DNA of 64,000 nucleotides, from NCBI RefSeq assembly GCF_002878395.1, contig NW_025856554.1:271544-335543 (forward strand). Reading direction: 5' to 3'. The translations under genes and the position numbers were made by a program. The DNA is from Capsicum annuum. Taxonomy: Eukaryota; Streptophyta; Magnoliopsida; Solanales; Solanaceae. This document shows positions 35,016 through 47,000 of the stretch, piece by piece (position 1 is the first letter of the stretch; every line of letters begins with the position of its first letter). Under the pieces are notes generated by a model that saw nothing but the letters and a program-made list of their open reading frames with translations, was not told the DNA's origin and made no database searches.

Positions 35016-35682
35016 CTCCAAGAATGTGAAAAGTTAAGGAATAAAATAGAATTTTTTTGTCCAATATATGGTTGTTCTGATTTTTTTAAGGAAAATACAT
35101 GTAACGTTTTACTCGGTTATAACATCAGAAAAAAAAGAAGCAAAAACAGACTAAAATGAATAGTTGTTATGTTTCTTATTTTTAAACATTCACATTCAAA
35201 TTTAAAATTACATTATCTTTTATTTTTTTTTTGAATAAAAGATAAATACAATTAAATATCAGTTATAACATTAAAAATTTATATTCTTATTACTCCCTCT
35301 ATTCCTTTTTTACTTGAACACTATTTTATAGATTGAAATGACAATACTTTGAGTAATCTTTTAAGTTGTATTTGTAATTGTAAAAAAATAACGTAAAACT
35401 AAGGTATCAAAAATATTAACTAATTTATAGAGTATACTCTTTTTATTCCATAAGTACTAACGTAGCAAAAATAAAAACTATTTTATAGAGTTAAATCTTT
35501 CAATTCATTAAGTTACCAATGTATATTATAACTGTTTTATCATCATCTTATTTATCCACTTATCCACTGCACAACGGCATCCTACGTATTTCACAACTTC
35601 CATTAATCTTATCTTCAATTGTTAAATGCTCTTATTTTTCTTTCCCTTCATCTATAAATTCAATTGATCTTTTGTTGTAACA
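35016..35682. other. Spacer with a possible Stowaway-like end
   Basis: TACTCCCTCTATTCC at 35291 looks like a Stowaway MITE terminus, but no matching inverted end is visible within 500 bp. The remaining sequence is AT-rich without genes. Confidence 0.3.
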
Positions 35683-35930
35683 AATGATTCCTTCGTATAC
35701 CACTACAACTCTTACAACCCTTACCGTTGTCTGTAGAAACCTTCAAATGTTAATGTAACCAATGATTTCTTCTTAAACGACTTCAATACTTTTAATACTT
35801 ACCACAATCTGCATATACGTGCATACATCAAATATTAATGTTATCAATGATTCCTTCATAAACTACTTCAATTCATTTATTCCTTACCACAATCTACATA
35901 TACTTTCATTCACTATCAATAATGTTAGAC
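35683..35930. repeat. Three-copy ~80-bp minisatellite
   Basis: Units begin AATGATTCCTTC or AATGATTTCTTC at 35683, 35761 and 35846 and share CTTACCACAATCTGCATATA-type ends. Spacing is 78 and 85 bp. The array ends about 30 bp before the small spliced ORF at 35957. Confidence 0.6.
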
Positions 35931-35956
35931 TTCATCAATGACATAACAATCACTAA

Positions 35957-36348
35957 ACTATAGTGGAAGTTAAAGGTCATGGTTGTTGGCTATGTAAAGT
36001 GAAAGATCACTTTAATCCTGACGCTGTTTACGCAATTGAAAGGTACTTCAGGATAAAAAGGTATTAAGCTTTGTTTAGAATTGTTCATATTTCTTATACT
36101 CAGATTGTTTCCATTGTTTACAAACCTATTCTATAGTTTAAAAATATGTCGTTCTGTTTGTTGCTACTACTTTAGGATGTATTTGTTTGTTGCTACTACA
36201 TTAAGATGTATTTGTTTTCACCATTTTCAGGGTGATAGGATATAGGCTTTTAATGCAGTTCAGTGGTTTCAAATCGGAAATCAAAGAGCATGGATTATAT
36301 TTTATGCAGATAGTCAAGTTTCAGCCGAAGAAAAGGATTTCGAAGTAA
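35957..36348 (+). pseudogene. Small two-exon ORF fragment, unidentified
   Basis: Exon 1 (35957-36060) reads VKGHGCWLCKVKDHFNPDA then VYAIERYFRIK and ends before GTATTA; exon 2 (36231-36348) follows TTTTCAG. Joining them keeps one frame (codon split after two bases) through IGYRLLMQFSGFKSEIKEHG and LYFMQIVKFQPKKRISK to a TAA. About 73 codons are open with no ATG, and an in-frame TAA lies at 35954, so it is a fragment. The IKEHGLYFMQIVKF stretch faintly resembles an OB-fold of plant RPA70-like or Helitron-borne RPA proteins; this is a guess. The 170-bp intron with good GT and AG ends argues that the exons are real. Confidence 0.4.
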
Positions 36349-36717
36349 TTACACATTCAATTTACTTTTACATGTTTGATAAATACCTGTTAAAATTCTT
36401 TGTAATATATTATTCTATCTATTTATAAAGTTTTTAAATAGATTATGTTTATCAATTAAATGAAATTTGAAAGCAAACATCAAATATGATACCATTTACA
36501 ACCAGAAACACCTACCTGATATCAATTCCCATTATATCATGGTTAATCCTTAAAACACAGAACATAGAACAGATGTCTAGCAGTCATCTAAGTTGCCAAC
36601 AAGAATCTTACGATTCTTTATTTTTATACTCCGTTTAAAAGAGGACAATTCACTGATATCTTTGTAACCTTTAAGAATGCATCTAAAGCTAGATTACAAT
36701 AATTCTTATTTACAAAA
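36349..36717. other. Spacer with a short dispersed repeat
   Basis: ATGTCTAGCAGTCATCTAAG and the next 80 bp (from about 36571) resemble 38113-38210 in the same orientation. Nothing coding is seen. Confidence 0.4.
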
Positions 36718-37042
36718 GAGAAAATACTCAATTACCCCCCTGAACTATGCCCAAAAAGGCTATGACACACCTCAACTTAAAGGAGGTCCTACTACTCCTG
36801 AACTCATTAAAAGTGTAATTTTGACACCCTTAGTGCCTACGTGGCACATACTTGGCACACACATGTTCCTACGTGGACTTTTCAGTGTGTTGTGCCACAT
36901 ATGTGCTACGTAGGCACCACGTAGGCACTAAGGGTGTCAAAATTATACTTTTAATTAGTTCAGGGGTAATAGGATCCCCTTTAAGTTGAAGTGTGTCATA
37001 GCCTTTTTGGGTATAGTTTGGGGGGTAATTCGGTATTATCTC
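36718..37042. mobile_element. Foldback MITE with ~150-bp inverted arms
   Basis: The 325-bp element reads as one imperfect palindrome. The left end GAGAAAATACTCAATTACCC pairs with the right end GGGTAATTCGGTATTATCTC. The arms share CCCAAAAAGGCTATGACACA and AAAGGAGGTCCTA/TAGGATCCCCTTT. ACAAAA flanks both ends (36712-36717 and 37044-37049). The centre holds a second nested palindrome of CCTACGTGGCAC and GTGCCTACGTAGG type. There is no ORF that could serve it. Its length and long arms suggest a MULE-related foldback element. Confidence 0.8.
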
Positions 37043-37144
37043 CACAAAACAATTGACTTAGGATACTCTAGCAAAGAAAAAAAGGCCAAAGCATAGAAAA
37101 GCCCAACAACCATATATACATCAAAATACTATCTCGATAGGGGA

Positions 37145-37495
37145 TCTACAAAGATTTGGTAAATGCCTGCAATTTTCAAGGTTTATCCATTTCTTTGCTG
37201 GCATAAATTTGATCCTTCTAGGTGTAGCAACGACAATGTACACTCACTTCTTGACAATTTCAATGTGGGGCTATATCAACTCCATCAATACACATCAAAA
37301 GCTTCAGTGTCTTGCAAGCTCTCAAGATGGACATACAATCAAACCATGTGGTTCTTGTCTGTGAGTAATAGGCATCATAACCTCTTCCTGCAAAGTCACC
37401 ATGATAAGTGGAAAAACAATAATCGAGGTCTTTCCATGGCCTGTAATATCTATAACTATCATATCATAGTCTAACAAGTATAACAAGTAAATGAC
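37145..37495 (-). pseudogene. DEAD-box RNA helicase fragment, DDX41/RH35 type
   Basis: The minus strand carries the ATP-binding half of a DEAD-box helicase core: YDMIVIDITGHGKT (motif I at 37428-37442, GHGKT where GSGKT is expected), LIMVTLQEEVMMPI, HGLIVCPS-stop-ELAR (motif Ia, 37310-37330), then after damage VYIVVATPRR (motif Ib, 37214-37228, normally ATPGR) and AKKWINLENCRHL. The LQEEVMMPI stretch is characteristic of the DDX41/RH35 subfamily. The DEAD motif itself reads as NLC-like sequence, and the region between Ia and Ib is shifted and has a stop. Nothing upstream or downstream continues it. It is a dead fragment of about 110 codons of an approximately 600-residue protein. Confidence 0.7.
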
Positions 37496-38032
37496 ATATT
37501 TGGAATGACGGTAAAACTATATACACATTCTACACATTAGAAAATATTTTTTTTACTATCCATTTTAAATAACTCTCTAAGTGGCTATCCTTCTGCACAT
37601 ATTCACTTGACTAATTGTTATCTTTTACTGGTCTATTCTATCTGGCAAACATAGTCATGCCTGCATTATTCTATGTCTAGACAAGTTGCATTATTCTATG
37701 TCTAAACAAGTTCTAAAATCTTCACTAATCTAAAAAGAGAAGATGAATTAGAAATCGCTTTTAAAAAGCATGAAGAACTAAGAATAAAGATAATGCACAC
37801 AACATTAGAAATATTGACATAAAATTTGTAAAACTGGGATAATACAGTTATGCAATAACAACTGTTGTGTTTATAATTGCTAGAACAAGCAAAAAGAAGC
37901 AAAAAGAGAACCATTTCAACAAAGGACTGAGCATTCGTATGTTAAAATTTATAAATACATAGTTTGTGTATAAATGGAGTTCAATCACTGCCTACACAGG
38001 AGCGACATACTTACAACATATCTTCTGGCCCT
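37496..38032. other. Non-coding spacer
   Basis: A direct duplication (TGCATTATTCTATGTCTA at 37661 and 37688) is present. No gene is seen. Confidence 0.4.
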
Positions 38033-38095
38033 ACAGAAACATTCTCTCTTCCACTTAAAGATAGGAGTAAGGTCTGTGCACACCCCACCCGAAGG
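38033..38095 (+). mobile_element. SINE-like end fragment
   Basis: TCTCTCTTCCACTTAAAGAT and GGAGTAAGGTCTGTGCACAC resemble the interior of Solanaceae tRNA-derived SINEs of the TS type (recollection). No TTG-repeat tail or tRNA head is present. Confidence 0.4.
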
Positions 38096-38573
38096 GGTAA
38101 CAAAATTAAATTGATGTCAAGCATCCATCTAAGGAGCCAACAAAAATCTTCTGAGTTCTACATTTTTAAGCTATGTTTAAATGAACATATCTTATTGACA
38201 TCGTTGAACTTCACAATCTTCCTTATTACAATATGCTTTCATGTATTATGGCTAAAGTAAATGTGACTTTCTTATAGTTATAAGTTCTCTCTACAGTTTA
38301 TAACTAACAATGTAAATCATGAAGACTGCTCTTGTTCCTATCAATACAACCTAGCAACGTAAGTACAGCAAGTCAATTTAATTTATAAATAAGAGCATAT
38401 TGCTATAACAGTTCGTATAACTCTGGAGGGAAAGGCCCCAGACAATAAACCAAGTGTAAGATAATCACAATTTTTAAGTTGGCTTGAGGCAAATAAGTCA
38501 AATGAAGAAGCAAGACATAATTAACTTATACAGAATTTCCTCTAAGAAAAGTATAAGATGTAGGTTTTTTTCT

Positions 38574-38840
38574 TTAGATAGAATATTTATCAGGGTTTCT
38601 TTCTTTTAACATATCAAACCAGAAAGGACATCTAGAATACATAGATACTTGTATTTCAGCCATCATGCAAGGCATAACCTTATAACGACAAACAAAGACT
38701 AAATTGACATAAGTTGAATTAATCGCCATCCGCAATATACTTTCATAACTGATGACAAGTGACACTTCCTTCAAGTAGTCAACTATACTTGACAAAAATG
38801 TGAAGTACTCCAGCATTGCCAATCCATATTCAAATGTTGA
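38574..38840 (-). pseudogene. Unidentified exon
   Basis: After a polypyrimidine tract and acceptor (TTATCTTTCCAG, ending at 38841) an 88-codon frame runs to a TAA at 38574: FEYGLAMLEYFTFLSSIVDY, LKEVSLVISYESILRMAINS, then YVNLVFVCRYKVMPC. The composition is protein-like and hydrophobic in places, and the splice acceptor fits. I do not recognise the family. It may be the last exon of a gene on the minus strand, or the open frame may run into an intron after about 40 codons. No donor-exon partner could be joined with confidence. Confidence 0.35.
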
Positions 38841-40299
38841 CTGGAAAGATAACAATATGATATAATCAATCGTAAAAAAGAAAGAAGATTCATTAGCATG
38901 CAAGAAGAGTTACTCATCAGGCTGGACATGTAACAAACAATGAAATTATCTAGATAACCAGTATTTCTATTAGATAGGATAACTTGATCACAAAAATCAA
39001 ATTGAAATAATAGACAATGTGATCGAAACATTTTTATAGTTTAACCTTGAAGTCTTATTTACATTCAACAATTTAAAACTCATACACTAAATGTGAAAAT
39101 AAGATATTAGCACCTACAAGAATTTACAGGGTAACACATAGTACTGGGAAAAAAATTTATCCTTGAATCTGCTTACTCTACACACATAATCTCAGATTCT
39201 GAAGTAATTAAATCTGAATACACTATAATTCTTCGCCATTCTTGGGCTAAATATACATCCTTTCACTGGCTAAAGCTATATATCAACGTATTCTATAAGA
39301 GAGTTCACATTTAACCTTTGGTTTAACTAGTTGTATCTTCGACACATATAATCTGAACTACAAGTAAATATATACTCTACAATCTATTACCGTAAATTTT
39401 TCCAAGTTTGAAGAAGACACATTATATCCAAGAAATCTAGAAAATATGGCTAAGTTTTACTAAGACATAGTTCTTACCATTAATCAGTCAACTCACGTTT
39501 AGTTTTTTAATTCTTAACCCTTCTCATCAGAACAACGATAGGATGATTTTGGATTTCTTGATTCCAGTTACTAATGGGAACTAATCCCTATTTAATTACC
39601 TCAATAAGAGAAGCACACCTATCTCAGATGGGATACCTATTAAATAGTTAAGTGCAATATAAATTGTCTCAGATTGATCAAAGTGCCAATTTCTCTTGGG
39701 CAATGTTGCTATGTTGCATACCAAGAAGAAGATTAGTTAATGCAATCCTATAAAGAAATATTTATTCAAAATAATGACGTATGATACATGGTTGAGGTGG
39801 GTAAACAGAGTAACCCATAATAGAAAATACAATTGTTACAAGAAACAACATCTGAATGTCATTAATCAAAAAATTTATTACCATGAATTTTGTGAATGAA
39901 GGATACACGGCTTTATACTACCCACTGATATACTTCAGTTTTCATATTATAATTTTATCAAAACAATCCATAAATTATAACTATGAAACTGCGTCCCTCA
40001 CTATCAAATGCACCTACATAGTTGGTGTACCCATTAGTTAATAGTGCATAAAAGAATGTGTGAACTTCAATTTGATAGAGATGATGCTACAATTTGGCGA
40101 ATCTCATCCAACTCGGAGAGTACTATGTTGATGAATAACTGGCACTTACTTGTTTTCGTTCAGTGAAATAAACACAAGACTCTTTAGAGAAGCTAACTCT
40201 TCCCATCTTAATGAATTATCCATAATTTCATTTCTAGTGAGAATTATTTCTGGTATGTAGAACACTAGCGAAACAAAATTTCTTCCTCAAACAAGTGAA
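38841..40299. other. Intron-like or intergenic AT-rich sequence
   Basis: No recognisable domain, repeat or RNA gene. If the pieces at 38574 and 40310 belong to one minus-strand gene, this would be its intron space. Confidence 0.3.
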
Positions 40300-40309
40300 A
40301 ATATCGCAA

Positions 40310-40480
40310 TTTCAAGGATATGTAAAGGAGTCAGCTGTACTAACCGAAAGAGAAATCAAGCTATTAATTGTGGAAGAAAGATGTTGTATTGATTTGTGGC
40401 TAAGATCAAGGACAATAGCAGAAGATCCACAGGTCAACACTTCATCAGGTAGGACCTGTCAACTTCCAATAAGTAATGAG
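40310..40480 (-). other. Coding-like stretch, unidentified
   Basis: A minus-strand frame reads VLTCGSSAIVLDLSHKSIQH then LSSTINSLISLSVSTADSF. It is preceded by an AG (GACAG before GTCCTACC) that could be an acceptor, though that would put a TGA in frame. Family unknown; it may be chance. Confidence 0.2.
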
Positions 40481-40821
40481 AACAGTATCTTCAAGAGGAA
40501 GAAAAAGTAAAATAATTGGCTAGAAACGTAGTTTAAGGATTTACATAATGCTATTTACAATTTAACAGAAGTAGGTAAATAACTCTTAGGTGATAGAAGG
40601 AATCAAACTTGATTCTACTAGATGGATAAGATAAATTTACCATTTGACCATAATTATAATGCCAAATTAAAAATACAATTAGATTGATATCAAAGTGACT
40701 ATATTGGATGGACTAAGTAGGCTTAGACTTGCTTACAAGTTTTTGCAATGGGTGGGCATGACATCCACAATTCTTAAACATTGTAGAAGAATAATAGAGG
40801 CATGATATTAAGGGATGTAAA

Positions 40822-40962
40822 ATGTCCATATTGGTAAATAAGTTGAAGTATTTAAAGACAAGATTGAGAAAACAAATGGACAAACACTTCAAGAACATTA
40901 TGATAGAAGAAAATGACGACAGGGTTGCTTTTACACAAGCCCAGGCATTATTGCACCTATAA
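40822..40962 (+). pseudogene. LINE polyprotein fragment (endonuclease-RT linker)
   Basis: The plus strand reads LVNKLKYLKTRLRKQMDKHF, then a gap to VAFTQAQALLH before TAA. Plant LINE polyproteins have a KLK-LK-LKKWN...AQ--LH segment between the endonuclease and reverse transcriptase. Length is only 47 codons, so the call rests on the spacing of these residues. No reverse-transcriptase motif follows. Confidence 0.4.
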
Positions 40963-41193
40963 CCATTGGACAGAAGTTTACAAGCTCAAAAGGAAACAAC
41001 ACCAAAAGTTCAGAAGGTCATCATACTGGCTGAGATATTAGTAGACGTATTATATGCCATGCAATCATAAAAACAAGATTAAAGGAACAGGAAAATACTA
41101 TTAACATCATTATATAGCTCCAAATCTTATATAAATCAAAAAATTTTGTTCCATTCTATATTTTTATCAGCTTAGCTACAACAAATCTCCAAT

Positions 41194-41584
41194 TTCACTT
41201 GCATGAATTAAAGAGAAAAAGAAAATCACAGGAAAAGAAGAGCATACCAAACATTATAAAGACCATGAAATCAGATACTAACTGACAAGAAAAGAAGATT
41301 ATTTTACAACATCTACTCCAAATTATTATTTTTTAACATCTAATACAAATTCAAAAACATAAATCATAGATTTCAATTGCATGATCAAATTAAAAGTAAA
41401 AAAAAATCACAAATAAAGGATAATTAATTAGACTTTACAGAGACAATAAATCAGTTACTAATGTATGACTGGAGTTTATTTTTTGACGTCTACTACAAAT
41501 TCAACAACATTTCACTTGCATGTTCAAATCTAAAAAAAAGGAAAATAAAATCATAGTAAAAGGAGAACTTACTAGACATTATGG
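41194..41584. repeat. Imperfect repeat units interrupted by element B
   Basis: Units start with TTCA(C/A)TTGCATG at 41194, 41372 and 41511 and contain AAAATCAC, then AGAC(A/C)..AAATCAG(A/T)TACTAAC. The third unit is split by element B: it resumes at 50243 with GAGACCACAAAATCAGATAC and CCGACATAAATGGAG. This independently confirms the element B boundaries. Confidence 0.65.
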
Positions 41585-43995
41585 TGTAACACCCCTCTTT
41601 TTGAGCTAGAATGTACACCATTATTCCTACGTGTAAAGGTTCCAAAATTAATAAATCCAATGTGAATTTTGTGTGTTAATCAATTATGTAATGTTGAAAT
41701 CTAGTTAGCATAAGTTGAGATCATAGAGGTCCCTTAAATCAAGGATGAGTTGAAAGCCTTTCTATCGATTAAGTTTTGGTAAGTGTTTAAACTTGGGTCA
41801 ACTTCTATTGATCATAAAATTTTGTATATAAATAATTAGAGGATCTACTATATATAAAATGAAAGTTCTTTGAATTATCTTTCCAACTTCACTAGTTTTG
41901 CTTTAATCCAATATCGGGGGTAAGAAGTTATGCCCATTTTATAGTATGGTGTCTGGCTGCCTAAGGAGCGACGGCTGGGTCAAAGGTCTATCGGGACCGT
42001 GACGGTATGTTGCAAGGCCCATCGCCCTAAAAATAGTAACTTAGTCACTGGAAATACAGCGATGGTTCTGGGGACGGTTCGTCAGGCCCATGATAGTCCA
42101 TCGGGTTGTCCATCATCCATCTCGAAGCTCAAAAATATGATTTTCTTAACAGGTTATTTTGGAACTTTTCCTCTTTAGAAAACCTCCTCAATGAATTTAA
42201 TTACATCCTAACACGTTATTAATCAATTCCCATCAGTTGCAACATCAAAAACTCCCTTCTTCACACTCAAAGTAAGATCAAATTAGGGTTTTCCCCAATA
42301 ACAAGGAATCAAGAATCAACCTTTAAGTTTAAGTTTTTCAAGGAAAAAATCAAGATTTAAGTCCTACTCTTTAACCAAGTAATCTAAGGTATGTAGAGTT
42401 TTTCTAAACTATATAGGAATGATTTAAATCTTTTATATTAATGTTTTGAATGTTGAGAAATCATATGTGTGTGAAAGGTTTTGAATTACATCAAGAAGTA
42501 TGCATTGTGAACGTTTTGGTCTTGAGGCCTTCCCTAACTCTTGAATTTTTACTCCTGTACTTGTATATATGTGTTTTCAGATTTGAAATATGAATTGAGA
42601 GCATGAACAAAGAATTTCCCTCTCTTATTGTGTTATATTCTTGATTTAAAAGTTATTGGTTACTAAATCTCTTGTCCTAAAGCAGATCCAAGGGTTTTAC
42701 TATTGTTTATAAACTACTCGATTTCATAATGAAATGCATGATACAAATGTCTTTAATATTATTTATTGACTTATTTTTGGTGATTACATAAAGCCAAGGC
42801 ATTTTCTTAATTGCATAAACAAAAGTGATGATTTAAAGAGTTGCATTGTTTGCTACAAAATACTTGACCACCACACATTTGTTAAAATATTAAGATGAGA
42901 TAATCTTGCATAATTTGACATATATTTTGAAATACAAATTTTCTTGAACTGTTTGAAAGGTATGGTGGTCCAAAATTTATGTTTTGAATGAAGTATTGGA
43001 ACATGATATTTATGGCTTAAAATATACAACTTCGAAGTCTTGGTTTAACGATACCAAAATAGATAATGCCATAAAAGATTCAGAACAGGCTAAAATATAG
43101 AATTTTACTTAGATTTTCAAAATTTGATTTCAAAAAGATTAATGTTTAGAACAGACTAAAAATGGGCTTAAAGAGAGTTAGGTGGTAACCCGAAGAAGGC
43201 ATTTGAGTGTAAGGGCTCATCGCTAGAAAACCGTAGTAACCGATGCGGGTGTTATCTTGAAAGGGTGATGATGTGGATGTCATCTAAGGGTGATGACATG
43301 GTATACTTGTAAGGGAGTGTACCATTTTATTAAAACTCCAATCCTTGCGGCACACTTGGATTGGAGGCTTGGTCGCTGTAGATTGTAGGGTGTACCACCT
43401 AGCTCAGAAGTAAGATAAAGAGTGAGCCGTGGATTCAAAGAAATGTTTCAAAGTCTTTAAAGTGTGCCCATGTGTTTTCATATATTATATGCAAAATATT
43501 TTATCAATTTCTCTTACTTATGTTATATATAAATACATTATTTTGGATTCCTCTGTGTACCGGTACATATGTATTGAACCCCCCTATTTTTGGATCTGAG
43601 GCTCAGTCCAGGGTCCCGTTAAGCCGTAGATGTTTCAGAACGAAGTCTGTGGTGAGCCTTCTCTACTTTGGAAGGCCGGGCTTTTTTAAACATTAGTATT
43701 TGTTTGTTTAATTGTTTGACTGAGGTCCTTGTCCTAATTTTGTTTTAGTCATATGTTGGATTCTGTAATGTTGGAGATTTTGCAGACGGGCATCATATGT
43801 TTTGAATTCTAAGAATCTATTTCCAAATGGTGTAAATGTTAATAAATTGAACATGATGTCATCTTGTTATGTTTTTGCGCAAACTTTTTTTATATTATAT
43901 AAATATTGTGCATTATTACCTGATATAGAAGGGCGCCCAGGCCTTTATGGTTTGGGATGCTCATCGCGGTCAAGGCCCTGGTTCAGATTGTGACA
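41585..43995 (+). repeat. Element B 5' LTR (2411 bp)
   Basis: It begins TGTAACACCCCTC and ends CAGATTGTGACA. A CpG-rich patch lies at about 41960-42110 (GACGGTTCGTC, CCGTGACGGT). Confidence 0.88.
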
Positions 43996-43999
43996 AACA

Positions 44000-44011
44000 T
44001 GGTATCAGAGC
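44000..44011 (+). promoter_or_regulatory. Element B primer-binding site
   Basis: TGGTATCAGAGC, an exact match to the initiator tRNA-Met complement, four bases after the LTR. Confidence 0.88.
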
Positions 44012-47000
44012 ATGGTTCATGGTCCCAGGGTGTCTGCAAAATCGCGTCGGGTAGAGTCCTATTTATGGGTGTGTAGTACGCCATACTTATAAGTAGCAGA
44101 CTACAAGGAATTTAGGAATATTTCTCTCTCTTCATGTTCTAGTTCATGCTATGGAGTTAGAATATTCCTCTCTGATACTCTAGTCCATGCTATGGTGTCT
44201 TCCATACGAAAGTAAAGTTATCCCAATTCTTTTCATAGTCTGATATTCTTAGATATGTCTTATTGTTGAGGTGATTTAAGTGCAAAAGCTTAGAATATAA
44301 ATGACGTGGTCCTTTTCTGATTGAGTCATAAAGGATTATAAAATTATGCAAGGACTTGAGAAGAGTCCATTAGTGCTTCAAGGTGAATTGATTCTATCTT
44401 GATAAAATCATGCTCTTCAGCCTGAGTTATTAAGTGTATCCAGTCCCTTTCAAAATTCACGTCATGATTAAGGGGAATGATGTGTAGCAGAAGTTCAACC
44501 CGAGTAGTAGTGTATATTAAAGTGTCATGACCTATTGGTAGTGAGATCTGGCCAAGAAGTTAGGGATATGAAATTATAAGGTTAGAAGTCAGAGTGAGGG
44601 GACTTTTGTGTAAGTAAATACTTTTAGTTGTATAATCGTTGATTGAGGAATGATTTGTAATTTTATATTGCTAGACTAATGTGGTAGTGATATTTGTAGA
44701 TTGTAAGGTATTCGATGAAGAAAGTGTTTGGCTGAGATTATTATCTATTTAGAAATACGAAAGGAGCCTAGAGTGGATAGTTAGGGTAGTTATAGAAATC
44801 CCTTATAGGTTGTGAATGGAAATAGTTATATTAGCCATAAGTTATAATTATAGACTCATTGTTGTTATGGAATTTGAAGGTAGTCTAAAGGTATGCTTGG
44901 GTAAGTAAGTATGATGTGAGAAAATAGAATATGTAGATAAGATCGTATTGGGCTATACTATAAGATTAACGTTGACCATGTCTATTATGTGACTTTATCC
45001 CCCTTAACCTTTTTTTCTTTAGTGGTTGTAAACTAGTACTACTTGTGAGAAGGGATGTAGTAGATTTTGAGGTGTAGTAGTAATGTCATGGAGGTGATTT
45101 TGGTTGTAGGTAGTATCTAAGTGAAATGAGGTATTTGGGTTGAATTTTCCAATTTGACGGACTAGTATATTATGTTACATGCTTCATTGGTGGTAAATGA
45201 TTGATGCTAGACTATAGGCTTGAATTTTAGATGTAGAATGTGGTGGTAAGAATAGTAGCTTAAGATTAATGATGTATATTTTGTGGGAATGAATTAGTAG
45301 GCTTGATGTGATTTGTGAAAAATCCTAGGGTAATGATTTATGAAAAACTTTAAGTAGTAATTATGAGGTATATGTGTGTATGAGGACTAGTGTTAAAATG
45401 ATGAATTGTGAGTGAGTCATTAAAGGGATAATGGCATAAGTATATAAGAATAAGTTGCACCCTTGGTAGTATGGCGTTAGGTAAAATTTTAGGATACAAT
45501 TTCTGTGATTAATGATCTAATGCTAGAAGGTTAAGTAGTGGAGAGTGGATTTTTTTATGTAATAAGGAGTGAAGATGTGTATGCTCATGAGACTGCGAGT
45601 TGTAGGTTGACAATGATAGAGGATAGAAAAAATTAAGAATAGAGTTCTTGGAAATCAATGCCTTTAGTGTATACTTAAAAGGGGAAAGTTTAGTATTTAT
45701 GTGTATAGTCTTTTGCGTACCTAGTTTTTATTTAAGATATTATAGTATAGAAAAGTCTAGTGAGTTGTCGTACGGTGTTCGCTAGAGTTGAATTGAGGAA
45801 ATATTAGTAGGAAATATAAGCCTTAGGTATGGTTTTACAAATTTTATTAAGTTGTAAGTTATGTGATTAGGGGTGTAATGCGAGTATTCTAAGCAGTTGA
45901 AAATAGAGTGTTATGTATTTAAAAGCGTGGATGTTCATGTCCATAATGATGTTAGTCATAAGTTGATGATTTTGGGGTTAGAGGAAGTTATGATTAGTAT
46001 CCCTGAGGGGGGATGTCCCAGAAAGAATTTAGTTTCTTTATGTTAAATTATTGGGGGAAGTTTGTATTCATGTGTATACCGATAACCCTTATTGTATTGA
46101 GAATTATGATTATATATTGATAAGAAGTTATGTTCTCAAGTCTAGGATTGTGACTCTGATCTAAGGAGAAGATGGTGAGTTAAGGTAGTTTCCAAATTTT
46201 CTCATCGTGGAAAGTTAGGGAAGAGTCATGATAAACCTACTCCTATTCAAGCATGTTCCTCCTACTTCAGTTTAAGAGTTCATTCTACCACTATCTTATG
46301 TATTCAAGTCTCGCCGATGTCTAAGGTTTGAGTTCTCTATGTAAGCCATGTCATGTTCCGACATCCAAACAAGACGTAATAATGTCTCTCAGTGACCCAA
46401 TACTCCAAGTATCCAATCCATCTGTTATGTTGCTCATGATCCAAACTTATGTCTCACAGCATGCTTGGTCCTAAGAAATATGTTTTTATATGTCACTAAA
46501 TCATTTTATGCCAGAATTAGCCAAAGCGACAAAGTTGTGCAAACTTATTACTATTTCAACTTTAAAAATGAGAAACAATAGCTTCAAGTATTAATCTTTG
46601 TCTCAATCATTGACTTTATGAATTCGGCCCTTATGTTATACAAATCATGAGATATGTGCACCTATGTTTCTTACCATTGTCTGCCTTAAGAAATCATGTT
46701 GTGTTGTGTTTATGCCGAATGACTCTTTACTTATAATCCAAACACTTGATATCTAATGCACTCTATGTCTATTCTATCTTATCTTCACTTCATGTCCCTC
46801 CTTGAGTAGTACAATAAGTATAACCTATGATCTGGAAAGTGTTATTTCCATTCATGATGATTGTGCTCGGGTCCCTCAATGACCCTCCGTATGTTAGTGT
46901 GATAGTGGTTGTGGAAGTGGAGTAATGTGTTAGGCAAGGGAGTAAATGTTCTTGAAGATGAAAATCTTGAGGTGATTTCATGAGCTAAGGTTTAAAGAGA

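Noticed and set aside
37163..37474. 103-codon plus-strand ORF
   Set aside because: Antisense of the helicase remnant; it has no recognisable domain.
22000..47000. Intact autonomous retrotransposon in A or B
   Set aside because: No zinc knuckle, protease, IDD reverse-transcriptase or integrase motif could be read on either strand of the interiors.
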